The notes under the pieces were generated by a model that searched no databases, was not told where the DNA came from, and saw nothing but the letters and a program-made list of their open reading frames with translations. 64,000 nucleotides of DNA from Varroa destructor (Eukaryota; Arthropoda; Arachnida; Mesostigmata; Varroidae): assembly GCF_002443255.2 (NCBI RefSeq), contig NW_019211455.1:26214033-26278032 (forward strand). Direction: 5' to 3'. This document shows, in pieces, positions 14,151-26,734 of this stretch (position 1 is its first letter; each line of letters starts with the position of its first letter). Position numbers and translations under genes: made by a program.

Positions 14151-14667
14151 AAAATCCGCCGATCCCCTTTACAAACTACTGTTTGGATAAGGATAGCTAA
14201 TGGAAACCAGACAACTAATCTGATACACACTTATAGCGAGAATAAGATGTCAATAGTCGCACTCTTTGCACCTTCAGTCAAGGTAAAAGGAAATGGAGCG
14301 AAATAATTTCTCAGTAGACTTTCTTCGACCCGTAATATGGAATATAGAATTATGGGAAGGTAACAAGACCACGTAATATCGGCTACAGCTACATGAACTC
14401 AGTGTGCGTAACCTACTAGTTTTAAACGTTGGTTAGGTGAGTTCTATGCAGTCAACCGTCTAATGCAATTCGTGTATAATGACGAAGAGACCAAATTAAG
14501 ACATATTTTCATCACTTTGGATACTCTCCGTTGTTTAATGTTTACGAAACGGGATATAGGATGTGGCAGAGCCTATCTGAGGTTTACAGTTAGCGCAATA
14601 CTGCCGCACGATTCGTTTTTTAAGTCTATATATTTCCAGTTTTACGTCCGGTATCGCCGTGAGACAT

Positions 14668-14808
14668 AATCCCATGAGACGGTTGGCTGGCTTCCAGCAC
14701 GGAACGACAAAGTGTGTCTGTCTATGCCCGATGGGTTCGAACCTAGACCACAACGTATTTCTAAGATTAGCAAGATAATACGTTGTCCACTAAGCTACCT
14801 CGGAGACT
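14668..14808 (-). repeat. tRNA-derived SINE-like element, copy 1
   Basis: On the minus strand an A-box-like TAGCTTAGTGG and a B-box GGTTCGAACCC are spaced as in a tRNA promoter, but the acceptor and T stems do not pair, so this is not a functional tRNA. A perfect 10-base inverted repeat (ACAACGTATT at 14750-14759 and AATACGTTGT at 14777-14786) lies between the boxes. The body continues past the B-box to about 14668. A second copy at 56100-56230 shares this order of motifs. Confidence 0.55.
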
Positions 14809-15118
14809 AGTTTTGTAAATCTGGTTGAGTTTAGCTTATTCTAAATTATTCTTAAGTGTTTCAAAGCGAGTGAGAGAGAGAAAGCGGGGGGGGGGAGGGC
14901 GTCCTTGGTCACTAAAGCTGTACCCATATCTGCTATACGTAAACGTCATGATTCGTATCTCCGCCTGGTCAGAATTACTCTAATTAGAGTAACATATGGA
15001 ACAAGCATATTTTAGACATGTTACCAATTTGCTGCTACTTGATTAACGCTTGCTTAATTACTTATTGTTAAATACAGTGAAAATGTAATCCCACCTAACC
15101 CAACTAATGACTACTTAC

Positions 15119-15326
15119 CTGTTGCGGACTCGTGTTGAACAGGAACGTTGGCTAAGACAGGGGCCGGTGGGGCTGGCGCAGGTGATGCAACACTACCCCC
15201 GCCACCCTGCGTAGCTCCGGCGCCCGTCTCTTTCGTTGCTCCCCCAACGGTTGCCCCGGGAACTCCGAGAGATTCCACGCTGTCCGACCGCTTCATTTTT
15301 TTATCTTCTTCTTCGAATGGACTCGA
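15119..15326 (-). CDS. second coding exon of the long minus-strand gene
   Basis: A 208-base minus-strand exon bounded by a near-perfect acceptor (TTTGCTTTTATTTATCCTTACAG) and a near-perfect donor (CAACAG/GTAAGTAG). It enters in phase 0 and leaves in phase 1. The peptide starts SSPFEEEDKKMKRSDSVESL, then becomes Gly/Ala/Thr-rich and Pro-rich (PAPAPPAPVLANV) before HESATG. It is an acidic cluster followed by a basic RSDS phosphosite-like motif and a disordered linker. The same frame is open across both boundaries only within the exon. The phase fits the first coding exon at 30211-30267. No domain is recognised. It is probably the regulatory N-terminal part of a larger protein whose conserved core is encoded further left. 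Confidence 0.58.
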
Positions 15327-15649
15327 CTGTAAGGATAAATAAAAGCAAACGGATATCTTATATCAGATCTTTTTTATTGAAAACAACAAAGAAAACAGTG
15401 ATTGAAATTAACGACGCACTATGAATATAGAAAAAAAAATTGTGCACGTCATAAAAAAGATTGCGCTTGGTATAGGAAATTTACGATAAAAAATAGTTTT
15501 AGTCAATATGAGACCTAGAGATTTGTAGATTTCACGCATGCCTATGTTTAAGAGGGTGCATGACACGTTGGCAAATAGAATAGTAAAAATTAAATCAACC
15601 AGATTGGCAATTAACCGCGGAATAATTTCTAAAATGATAAAACGCTTTC

Positions 15650-15681
15650 ACATACACACACATACATACATATATATATAA
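15650..15681. repeat. (CA)/(CATA)/(TA) compound microsatellite
   Basis: ACACACAC, then three CATA units, then TATATATATA. Confidence 0.85.
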
Positions 15682-16993
15682 CAAACAAGTATCCTTGCCT
15701 TCCGTCGCTGTTACAAGTGCCACTATAATACATTAACGGTGCTACCCATCAGAGTCGCGCAAATCAGATCGCTGGTCCGATCAAAATCGGATATGAATAT
15801 GGACGGTTTCCACAGTAGAGCCAATCTATTAGCCCCTCCTGTTCCCTCCCCATGCCTTTGGTCGCTTTGCAGACTCAACAGCTAGCGATTTGTATTGGCT
15901 TATATTGTTTGATGGTTGTGCGTATGGTCTACGCTTGGTAGCTGCTAGTAGTGGTTGTACATAACTTCACCACTGAACTAGCGCGAAGGCACTATCGTTA
16001 CCTGAGCAGACGCCTCGCTGGCGTTAGCAAGCGTCATATTCTAGTGCAAGCAGTAAGTGGTTTTAGGGCCGGACCAGTATCGACAGTATACATAGTAGCT
16101 GATGCAGCGGGGGTCTGAAGCGCAGGCAGCAGAAGTAGCAAGCGTGAGCCGTCTGCCATCGGCCATCAGGCGCTGCCACATCGCTTTGCCACCGCGTTGT
16201 CGTCAGCGTCGTTGCGGAGCGAATTCAAGTTGCGACCTTGGTAAAGACAGAAGTTTCATAAAACGCCGAACCCCGCCGTTGAAACTGCCACTACCGACAA
16301 CTGCCGACGACTATCCAACTAAAATTACAACAACCAGATGAGATGGGCATGATGATGATGAAGGCAATTGATGGGAATGTTGATGGTGAGGTTGTTGTTG
16401 CCATGTTGCCCCGATGGGAAAGATCAACAAAGCTGTTGATTTTGACGCTGCGGGTAGCTACCAGTTGTGACGGCGCCGCCGCTGCTGCTTGTGCCACTAT
16501 TTCAAGCCGCTAAAGTTTCTGACTTGGCAACTGGTGCGGTAGCAGTCACGGTTCTGGTAACTGCAATTGGTGTTAAAGTTGATGTTAGCTCTGTATCTGT
16601 CGTTGGCGTTAATTCGCGTTCTTTGTCATGTAAATTAGATGGACAACGCCAGCGGTAGAAGCGGTCGCGACTGCTAGCTACCCAGATATCCATATAGCCA
16701 TGAGCAGCTTAATACGCTCACCGGCTAACGTGGTCAGTTGCTTACCAACCCCTCACTTTTTATCATTCTCCGCTTTTGTCTGTCTCTCTCAGAGCCGCTG
16801 GGGAAAACTGCCACATAGCCGCTGCTACGATTCCAACTGCTCCGAATCTCTTGTACTGAACATCACTATCATCGCCGTTTTCATTATTTGCATCTCTACC
16901 GACGGCAACAGTAAAGGCAGCCTCGTCACAACGACGCTAAAAACAATGGGCCGTCAGCAGAATTAGCATTAGCACTCAGCGATAAAAATATAA

Positions 16994-17004
16994 GCGGCGG
17001 TGGC

Positions 17005-17037
<33 letters not shown>

Positions 17038-17038
17038 A
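16994..17038. repeat. (GGC)n microsatellite
   Basis: About fifteen GGC units with two GGT interruptions at the left end. It lies in the proposed first intron of the minus-strand gene. Confidence 0.95.
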
Positions 17039-19532
17039 GTAGAAACGATGCGAAGAACGGCGGAAATCGGCGAAGACGCTAGAAAGCCTCACTTAAAGCG
17101 AACTAGATCTAGCCTACTGTTGGTATCATTATGATTTTACGAATTTAGATAAACGAGAGGAAGTCAGGATGGAGAAATTTGGAAAAGACTGAAAAACCTT
17201 CGGTCAATTTCATTCGCCTAGTACAATAGAACGAAGAAATCTCGTACGATATCACGTCAGAAACAGGCTGGAAAGCGGAAGGTCATACTTATTGCGCAAA
17301 GACTGATGAACAAGTTAAACAATCTACGAAACTTGATTTGGACTACTTTATAGCATCGTATGTAATGCCATCATAAAGTTACATAATAATAATAATGGTG
17401 CGTTTCTATAACTCAACGATCTCCATCAACAACGACTTTATGCTATTGTAACTAGATTTGTCCGCCTCTTTTCGCGCCTGCCAGATTTGATCTATTTGAT
17501 TTTACTATGGTCAATTGTATACGAGGATCGGATTGTTTCGCGCGCTTTAACTGACAACAGGCAATTCTTGTCAACGACGAGTCAGCTTTGTCAAGTCGAT
17601 AGTATTAGATGAGCAATGTTTAATCTCGTCATTGGTAATAAATGTGCCAATTGTGAAGGCAGGCCTTAGTTCGTTCGGCTTCCCAATAGTCCATTCTCCG
17701 CGATCTCTCGGAAATACATTCGGTGAGATTCGTTCGTCCCCTTAGCTTGTAGGGCAACCCTCGAGCTAGTGTTTGGCCTTCACATTGAAACACAGAAGGA
17801 CAGTGGCGGGGGCTTCCATCACAACATATCTGCAGGCCAGAAGGCACTTCAGAAGACCCGCAAAGATGGAAAGCGCCATGCAGCCGAGAAGTTGTGTTTC
17901 TGATTGGTGACTGTTTCTTGACTGAACGTCTGTATCTATTTATCATACAAAATATTATTATAGATAATAGCTCAAATAGACCCAATAGACGGTTTGTATT
18001 TATATACTTGTACATATATACAAACTATTTCAAGCTTGTTGTTCTTAGCTCCAGCGGTTCAGGCTTAGACCCCGTGTTACTGATCGCATGTAATAAAACG
18101 AGTACAGGCAGCTGCGTGCTACTTTCAACATAGCACTAGTCATCATTAGTGGACCATTTCGCTGAAGGGTTGCCTTCAGTCATCGGCGTAAACACAAGCA
18201 TAACCGTAATCATTGCGTACTCATGCTGTGCTGAATCTGTGGAGATCAGACAACCGCTGCTGCTTCTGCTAGTCACTTCACACGGTAACGCGGTGAGTCC
18301 AACGGACGTCAGCCAAACGAGAGGTAATGGAAGTCGTGATTTGTGCTTCCGTGGTTTGCCAGAGAGAGCGTGTGGAGTGGCTGGTGAAGAAGACGTCCAA
18401 GACACTTTTCTATAGGATGCACGACATGCATTTCTCACGTGAATGAGGTGCACAGCGCCCAGAGCCGATTACCTGCTGACCACAGATCGCTACGGTTAAC
18501 AAGAAAGCTGCTACGGTTGAGATCGAACGTCGGTCAGACGGTTTGCAACGCAGCTAACGACTCGTTGACGAAACTTTTTTGAAGACGGATCATCGACAAG
18601 CGGTGCCCGTCTTCGGACGAGTACGGCGTCGATCGGCTGTAAGCCATGCCGACGGTATAATGAGCAGAGTAATAATGGCCAGTGTGATAATTACAGATAC
18701 CTGAGAGTCACAGGGAAGGGCAAAGGCAGACAAAAATAAATAGAGATCAAAGCCGTTGCCACTTTTCGCGATCATTACTACTGATAGGACTGATTTGATA
18801 TTTCACGAAGACATATAGCCGCGTTATTTGTCACCCGCTCCTAGCACAAACCGTCCATTTCGGACAACGGTTCCTCAATCCGATACATTTTGAACGCTTA
18901 GCTAGAGATGCTGAAAACGGCAACAGCGATGTACAATTCAACACGACATTTTCTGAGCATCAATGATTGATTAAATCGCACGCCATTAAAGTATTACCCC
19001 CGGCAATACCCTGACAGTTGCTGTCGGGAACCTCGCTCCGCTTAACCTGTAACTGGTAACAAACACAATAACGTGTGCCTCTTCTAATACGAGCACTAGT
19101 AACTAGATTGGCATAATAAATTTAGCAGACAAGCAGGGGAGAAGCACGATCGCGGCAATGTTGATTATAATAATGCTAATGATGATGAACAAGAAAAACA
19201 CAATAGAATGTCCAGTAATACAAAGGAACGATTAGTACCATCGTAGTCCGAAATAGGTCTCAGGTTTGGGCCAGTTCGGGTTCATCTGCGTGTCACCCCT
19301 GTATCTCAGTAACTGCGTATAAGGACTAATGAAACAACAGGCATTAGTTGAAATAATATCGTCAAAACTGACACTGCAATTTCGCTATTTCTGTTACCTG
19401 GTGCGGCAATTGTCAAGGCAAGGATGACGGTAGTCTGCACTTTGCCACGTTTACTTCTGAATCTTGCATATATAAAGCTAGTAGTGCAAGATAGTACCGA
19501 TAAAGTAGTATGAAGTTGAGACACAGGCTGGT

Positions 19533-19571
19533 GTCGTATTAGCGAAGCGTCAATAACTTCGCTAATACGAC
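19533..19571. repeat. perfect 15-base inverted repeat (hairpin)
   Basis: GTCGTATTAGCGAAG at 19533-19547 is followed after nine bases by its exact reverse complement at 19557-19571. No coding frame or known element explains it. It is too short for a typical animal miRNA precursor. Confidence 0.8.
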
Positions 19572-20825
19572 GGACGGCTGAGCGAGGGAAGAACATAAGA
19601 CGCCAGGAACTTCATTGGCAAGAACACGCAGGGTGGACAGAAAAGCTGGTCAGACTACCGTCGACGTTACAGAGGCGACACTTGGGTGAACTTCAATATG
19701 CGCTGCCCTCACTCGTTTCTTGCCAGCGTTCTGTACGTAACGCTCTCTAGCTTGACTCGAGGCAAAAAGAGAACCAAGCCAATCCTATGAAGCTAACCGC
19801 TACCTATATTATCAGTAGTCTACGTTAAAGTATATTACGAAATCCCTTCTGAGAGCCGTTAGATTCACCGTAGACAAAAATGTTCGGCAGTATTCTAATT
19901 TTCTATTACAGTTTAACAATGTCCATGCTTTTATCGGCGTCTCTAAGTGTTAACGCATATCATAGAACCTCCTGGCGTTCGATGTTGGCAGCCGTCACTG
20001 GCCACACTGAGCGATTACGGCTGTAGCCCTTGTTTATCGTTCGCTTATTGGCTTTAGGCCCGTTAAGGCTGGTGGGCCTGACCAGTTTGATCGGCTACTA
20101 ATTCATCATGGAACTTGCACGTGAAACAAGACGAAAAAAAGCGACAATGTTTTATATAATTCCTTATCAATGACCCCACCTTTTCCCGGAAATAGACAAA
20201 CGAACGATCAGCTCATTTATAATCTTATAAATGAGACATAACGCATGCACAGTTACACGAGGGCTCTTAGCCTAGAACATAATATTGTCCGTGTTCTATG
20301 AGGAGGAAAGGAGTCACGAAGATTTTTTGTTGTTGCTATGATCGTCACCATCATCGTCAAAATGGGTGTATCTACACGTAGATTGGCCACTGTGTGGCAC
20401 TTCGATGGGTCGCTAGTGTCAGCCTGCTCTACAGCCTGTTTCTGGACGCGTCGCCTCAGTAGCGCATGTTCGAGAAGACGAAGCAACAGCGTCGGGAAGA
20501 AGACTATGATCAGGATGGTGATGATGCTAATGATTATAACGATGATGTTCAAGCAGAACTTAATCGGGAGTAGCGGCTTCGTTATCGTGTCTCTTATCGG
20601 CTTCTGTATTTGGATCAACATTATCATCGGCAGCGACGGCGGCACAACAGCATTAGTGGCATTGCAACAAGCAGGTGGCGATAAATTCTTTACAAATTGC
20701 GACAAAATTACCACCATCGGGCGCTAGAGAGAGGGGGAGGGGTTGAGGACGAGACCCTGCGGTATAGTACTATGTTGTGCTATTATGCTGTGCTCGTGCG
20801 ATGTTGCGTGCTGTGGCAATTATGC

Positions 20826-20850
20826 CCCGTTCGTCGCTCGAACGAACGGG
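20826..20850. repeat. 9-base inverted repeat
   Basis: CCCGTTCGT at 20826-20834 and ACGAACGGG at 20842-20850 are perfect reverse complements around a seven-base loop. Confidence 0.6.
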
Positions 20851-20963
20851 TCGGATCGTAAATGCTGTTGCTAAATCTACTGATACTGCTGATGTTTTAC
20901 TATATTGCTTGCTACTATACACAAATATATACAATGCTTGCTATGATCATGTACACTTGTTTC

Positions 20964-20996
20964 GGTTGTCGTCGTCGTCGTCGTCGTCACCGCCGT
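20964..20996. repeat. (TCG)n microsatellite
   Basis: Eight TCG units followed by ACCGCCG. Confidence 0.9.
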
Positions 20997-21846
20997 CGCT
21001 AGGACCACTGTGGCCGCTTCTGCAGGTTTCTATCGTATGTACTTTGTTAATACTGATGGTGGCTGTGTTTGTATGCGTGTGTGTTTGTACATGTGTGCGA
21101 ATGTATGAACTGATGTGGCGCTGATGGCACATCGAAGAAGCCCAAAAGTTAATTGGGCGAAACGATAATATTCCTATCGTTCGACGCCGTCACTGCTGGC
21201 ACCGGTAGCCGTTAAGCGTCGTAAATAAGGCAGCGAGATCAGAAATTCATCTACGACATTGCCTGTCATCTCCGTTGCTGTTGTTATTACTGTTGTTGCT
21301 GGCGCTGTTATGATCGACTCTGATAGCGATAATTGTCCTGCTCGTTGCGTACAACATGCGTTCAATAGCAGTTGTCGGCACTGTCCCTATTTTTTGCCGA
21401 GGGTGCAACCCGTATTGTGCATATGTTTTGTCAACAGAGCAGAAGCTGGCCCGTTGCTTACCCTATCAGTCGATGTATAGCGTCTACAATCAATATGGCT
21501 ACTTTAGAAGAGAACAACTTGCTTGATCTCGCCGTCGTATGGGTGGACTCTTCTCAGCTTTTCTTTCCTACAGACGGCTCGGGTTCCTTCACCGCTGTGC
21601 GTTTGCTGTTCATTGTAATGCCAGCCGTTCGTTCACAGCTTTTTATAATACATAGTCTTAACACAATGCCACTTTCCCATCGATCTGATGATTAGTAGGA
21701 AGCGAGTAAGTGATGCTTCCATCTTCGCTGGTCGTGCGCTGCTGTCGAATCTCTACTGGCATCCGAAAAGAGTCGAGGAAGGGTTACCAGCAGTCGTTCA
21801 TGGTAAACAATTTCCGTGGTTTTACAATTTCTTCTTTTTCTTCATA

Positions 21847-21881
21847 GCAACAACAACAACAACAATAACAACAACAACAAC
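21847..21881. repeat. (CAA)n microsatellite
   Basis: Eleven CAA-like units with one CAATAA interruption. Confidence 0.9.
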
Positions 21882-23971
21882 GACACCATCATAAGTTCGC
21901 GCCGCCCGCAGGGGCACGGTGTTCTAGAGAGCATCCTCCGCGTCAAACATGCTAAGGAGCGACTGGCCGATCGACCGCTCTCGATTAACGAAAGCTGCTC
22001 GCGCAGTTTAGCTACTAAGTAATATATATCTGTCTCACCCGTTTCGCTCATTTGGGTTTCCTAGTTGTCTGCTACGCTACTCTTTCGGACTAAATTCGCC
22101 GAACGCTTTCTGCGAGTCCGTCAGTGGCGATCTTCGTCCAGAGGGTGAAAGAGGTAACCTTCCTTGCAATCTACTACACAGCAGAGATTTTTAGGAAACA
22201 CTCCGACTCGCGGAATGTTTCAAATCGGTCCTATGCCAAATAACAATATCAATGTGTGTGTGCGTGTATATGTAAAATTAATTATATGCGCAATCGCATA
22301 TATCAGTGCAATGTGCAGCTAATGTGGGCAAATATAATACTGCACGGCCTCTGCTCAAGACTCAAGCGTATACAGGGGCGACACCTAAACAACAGGACAT
22401 TTAATACAGAACGTGCGATGCTCCCGACGGATAACGAATAGGCTCGTTTCGAGCAATTCATTCGCCATAATGAAAAACAAGTTGGTGCCTTTGTTCTCGT
22501 AAGAACAAGAACGACAGAACCGTATGCACAGCAAATCACTCAAACCGGTACTTCAGTCAATTACTGGCAACTCTCACGTCAGCGTGTGCGGCGGGGTCCG
22601 TTTTCAAGAGGCACAGATGCAAAAGCATCGATGAGTTTCGAACGCGATCAAGTAAATGACACCAAATCATGGTGCAAAATTGAAGTCAACTAAAAGTATC
22701 AAGAATTGATCGCGGTCGCTCCGGGGCAGAGCTCGTCGTTGTTGACTCATCAGCACTCACCCACTCAAGTGGCCGCAGTGGCTGCGCGTATCGTAACATG
22801 GGGCGCCTACATTACGAATAGCGAGCAGGACTATACGTAGCGGATTAAGCGTTACTATGTATCCAAACCGCGGCTATAGCGACGACGCGTTAACTTGGTT
22901 ACCTTCAATGACGGCAACAACAAGAACAAAAAAAAAGCGACTACGATGAACAAACGCGTCAAGGATACGATGGGTGTAAAGATGCAAAGAAACGCGACGC
23001 ACGTGCAAATCAAAAAGGTATCGCAGCTGCCGTTGAGAGCTGAGTACCAACAGCAAACGTCTAGAGATGAAGATGTCCATCCTTGGCCGTTACACGGCCA
23101 ATCTGTCTCCTGTTTCCTGCCATAGGCCGCCAATGATGCTAATGATTATCATCGGCTAGCAAGGATCAGCCGACACGAAGAACAATTGATAAAAGTTGAG
23201 CCAATGGCGACAGCGGCTGCAATAACAGAACAAAAGTGGCCTTTTCGGCTCAAAAGTAAAGCCAATTGTGGTCAGATCAGTAAGCAATACTTGACTCTTC
23301 TTTTTTTTGTGCCTTCGACTGTGGCGTACCTACAGTCGTTCACGAGCACGCAGCGCGAGCTGCAATAGTCATCGTGGACGAAGTGCTGACAGAGTTCTTC
23401 TAGCACTGGCGAATCCATGGAGCATGAACCGACTCTTCTTTACAACTACTAGAAGGCCAAACGATGGCCAAGCGAGCGGAGCCGGTCCGACAACAAATAC
23501 AATTCGAAAACGAAATCTTCGAACAACCGTCGCCTATTGCCGTAGTACAGAAGCCACAGCAATAATAGTAATATACTATTCCACGTATAATAGCTATCAG
23601 CTGTTGTTTTCAGCGATGTCGCTGACTGTCCAGATTTTGCCGATGTCGCCGATGCCCGATAGGGGCAAAGGGCTTTCAGCTGTAGCCTGCGGAAGATCCT
23701 TTTGTTAATGCACTACTTAGCTTGTGCTAGATCTTCCAAAAAAGCTATCTTCTGCGGGTTCTTTCCCATGCTTTGGAGGTGTCGCCTTGTGTCGACAAGT
23801 GAACGCATCTGAGAACGTTATCGAGTACAGGGCGGCGCTTTTAAATGTCAAATATTGCTTATATTTTGTTTTAGGGCTGTGTCTAACCAAAAATCCTAGA
23901 AAAGCCATTCCTGAAGGTCGTAACTATCGAATATAACCCCCATCCACCGCGATATCAGCTTCAATTCGGGA

Positions 23972-23986
23972 CCTAACCTAACCTAA
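23972..23986 (-). repeat. three CCTAA units (arthropod telomere-type)
   Basis: Three exact CCTAA units, equal to TTAGG on the minus strand, followed by imperfect CCCCTAA. Short enough to be chance. Confidence 0.4.
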
Positions 23987-26698
23987 ACCCCTAACGAAAT
24001 ATTCCTTCCTTAATCTACCAATAACTCTTTGAGAGTAATGGTGCCCAAGCGATATAGGTAGGCACAAACCTGTTCAGGTGTCTCTCAAATAAGCTAAATA
24101 CAGTAAATTACAATGAAATTATATTCAGGGCTGATGTTTTGCAGGCCAAAGGCTCAAGAAGAGCAGTAAGTCCCAGTGGGAATGCAATGGGAAAAAAGCT
24201 CAAAAATTTAAAAAGAAAGACTAATCGTTAGAGCTGATCTGCATGATCCAAGTGGCAACTGATACTCTCCTTTCTCCAACTACAATACATTTTTGTATAA
24301 AAGACCTAAGTGTATCCAAAATGGCTTTGAAAGCTGGTAGTAACGTTGGCGGGCAAAAAAGAAGGTTTTTAATTTTGGTAAGGACTCGTTCAGCGCGGAA
24401 CGATAGTAGATAGCGGCTGGTTTTCGCTCAAATCCCAAAAATGACATATTATTGTTTGCCATAACGGATCTGTTGATTTGTTCCAGAAAGACTGGACTTT
24501 CGTCTGCTGCCAGGAATACCGGGTAAGCAAGTGCTCATTATGACGGACAACTCACCAAGGTTTTCTCTAATTGAAACGTACCACCCTGCATTGTAGCGCT
24601 GGAAGCATTAGGCAGCCAAGTAAAAAAAGTTGCGTAGTTTGAGTCCTCATTCGAAAAATACTGTAATCCTCAACGTTCGTATATATATACCTGATAGGAT
24701 AAGATTGACTGAGAACGAGCAAATCGTCTCTGAACACGGTTGTGAGAGATTAGAAGAAGCTAGGTAGACGAAGGTGACAACAGGGCATCTTGTCCTATTG
24801 TTGCAGCACCGTCGCCTAACACTTGTTAGTGTAGTTGTGTTAGCGTAATACGTTAAGGCTGTTCCCTCTGGTGCTTTCAATTTAAAAAGGCAGAATCATA
24901 TTATATTTCCCCAGTTAGATACCACAAGCTGAACCCTAGATTGCGCAACAGAACCATGGCTCAACAATGAATTGTGTTCTTTTATTAAGACACTATAGCC
25001 GGCCGAGGGCAACGGATAGTTTACTATGGATATAGTTAACATGTGACAGCCACAAATTGAATTCACGTAAATGCTAGCGCGAGGTCAGCCGTCAGCAGCC
25101 TCTGCTAACCAGCTTTGTCGAAACTAGCCGTGTTTCTATGGCATATTCTTACCCGCTGTGCAACTGCGACTCATGATATGGAAGTAAACGTCTAAACAGT
25201 ATATTTTGTATGTATGTATGTATAGTACACCCTACCGAGAACACTCATGTAGCTCGGCTCAACTGACGCACCCTCTCTATTCTGTATATTGTATAGCTTC
25301 TCTACCGGGGGATGCGTCGCGGACTAAAGCTATTGAGATTTGTCTTCCAAGAAGGGGCTAATTGTAAACTATACCTTTAGCCAGCTAGCATTGAAATCTC
25401 TCCGATGGTGATTTGAGTTGTCGCTTTGCCTGGCCCTGTTTGGCTGCACGTATTGGAACCCAGCTAGCTACGCCGTCGCCAGCGTAGGTACAATTGCGTA
25501 TTGTATTATTATAACCACTGTGCGACCCACTTGTTCGCATCTAATAATAGCATGGAGTCACCAAGGGCATTTAGGTCCACTGGATGCTTGGGTAGATGAC
25601 GCTAACCGGTCGGTTTGAGGCCGGACGGATAGAACAAGTCGCCCGGCCTTCGTCATTTGAGGATGAGAAGCGTAACATACAGGACGATTCACCGATCTCG
25701 AGTAGGAACGATAGGGTGGATTATTTCAGAAGTTAGCAATAGCAGCGGATCAGCAGGCTGTGAGAGGATGCTGCAGGAATTGTCGGATGGCTCAGAGTTA
25801 ACGATTGGCTTTTCTCACTCTGTCACCGCAGCTGCCATTGGCTTAAAAAGATTGACTTTCGGATTCATCTGATTTGGTCTGCTTTCTTGTCATGCTACAA
25901 AACAGTCTATGATAACCATCATTAAAGTGCTTTTCGGCAGCTTGCACTGTTCTCTATGACCCGTTCCGCTCATGTCAGTCGAGTAGAATGAAAGATTCAA
26001 TGGCGAGAAAGAGTGCGGGCAATCGAGGTTATAGATGCAGAAAGGCAGACAGACCGCATATGCCCATAGGGTATGTGCACAAGGTGACCGATCGCTGCAG
26101 TTTCATCCGCAAAAAATGACAGAAACAAGTATAAGCAACAATTAAAATTACCAACTCGGTAGATGGTACAGACTCTTCTTATTGATGGAGGGAAATTATT
26201 TGAATAGTGCATAAAGGATAACCATCATCAAGCGCGTTTGAACTCTGATAAAGGACAGATCCGTTCGGGGTTGATGCCCCAAATACAGTATATACATATG
26301 CTAGAGCTGTACAAACCTCTGCACAACCTAAATAACTCAAAATGGCGGTACAATGCGAGTCATCCCCATCTCTCTTTAGAAGCAATATCACGCACGGAGT
26401 TGATTTCTCTCAATAATGAAGTCAGACCTTCGTAACAAACATTGTACAAAAAATCTGAGATATGTCTAGTTCCAAAATAGATATTCTGTTTCTAGTAGTA
26501 ACAACAGAAAACCAGACCAACAACGTCATCGCCGTTATTACCGCAATCACCATCACAATCAACATCGTTATCGCTAAAAGTGGCAACATGGACAACAAAC
26601 GCTAAGCTAAAACACCGTTGGAAAAAGTCCGAAAGTTTTCTTCGTTCCTGGGGCAATTTCCAAGTTTTTGTCGAAATCGTCGTTGTTGCCCGTTCACC

Positions 26699-26700
<2 letters not shown>

Positions 26701-26734
<34 letters not shown>
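26701..26734. repeat. (CCG)n microsatellite
   Basis: Eleven GCC units; the third CCG-type array in the left half of the window. Confidence 0.95.

Larger units (their letters stand above)
4646..15118. other. non-coding stretch, probable intron
   Basis: Apart from the microsatellites, the SINE-like copy at 14.7 kb and the weak exon candidates at 9477 and 12359, I see no supported feature. The 129-codon plus-strand frame at 9521-9910 has no recognisable motif or splice support. Confidence 0.4.

Noticed and set aside
14535..14753. 72-codon minus-strand frame
   Set aside because: It overlaps the SINE-like element and has no independent support.
17629..18015. 128-codon minus-strand frame with a cysteine-containing middle
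   Set aside because: It looked briefly like the end of a retroelement polymerase, but no catalytic motif or zinc knuckle can be placed and the N-terminal part is AT-rich filler.
20253..20727. Overlapping long frames on both strands (154 and 129 codons)
   Set aside because: Built on ATC/GAT-rich low-complexity sequence giving Ile/Met-rich peptides on both strands; no motif.
23972..23986. Interstitial telomere or chromosome fusion point
   Set aside because: Only three exact units; far too short for such a claim.
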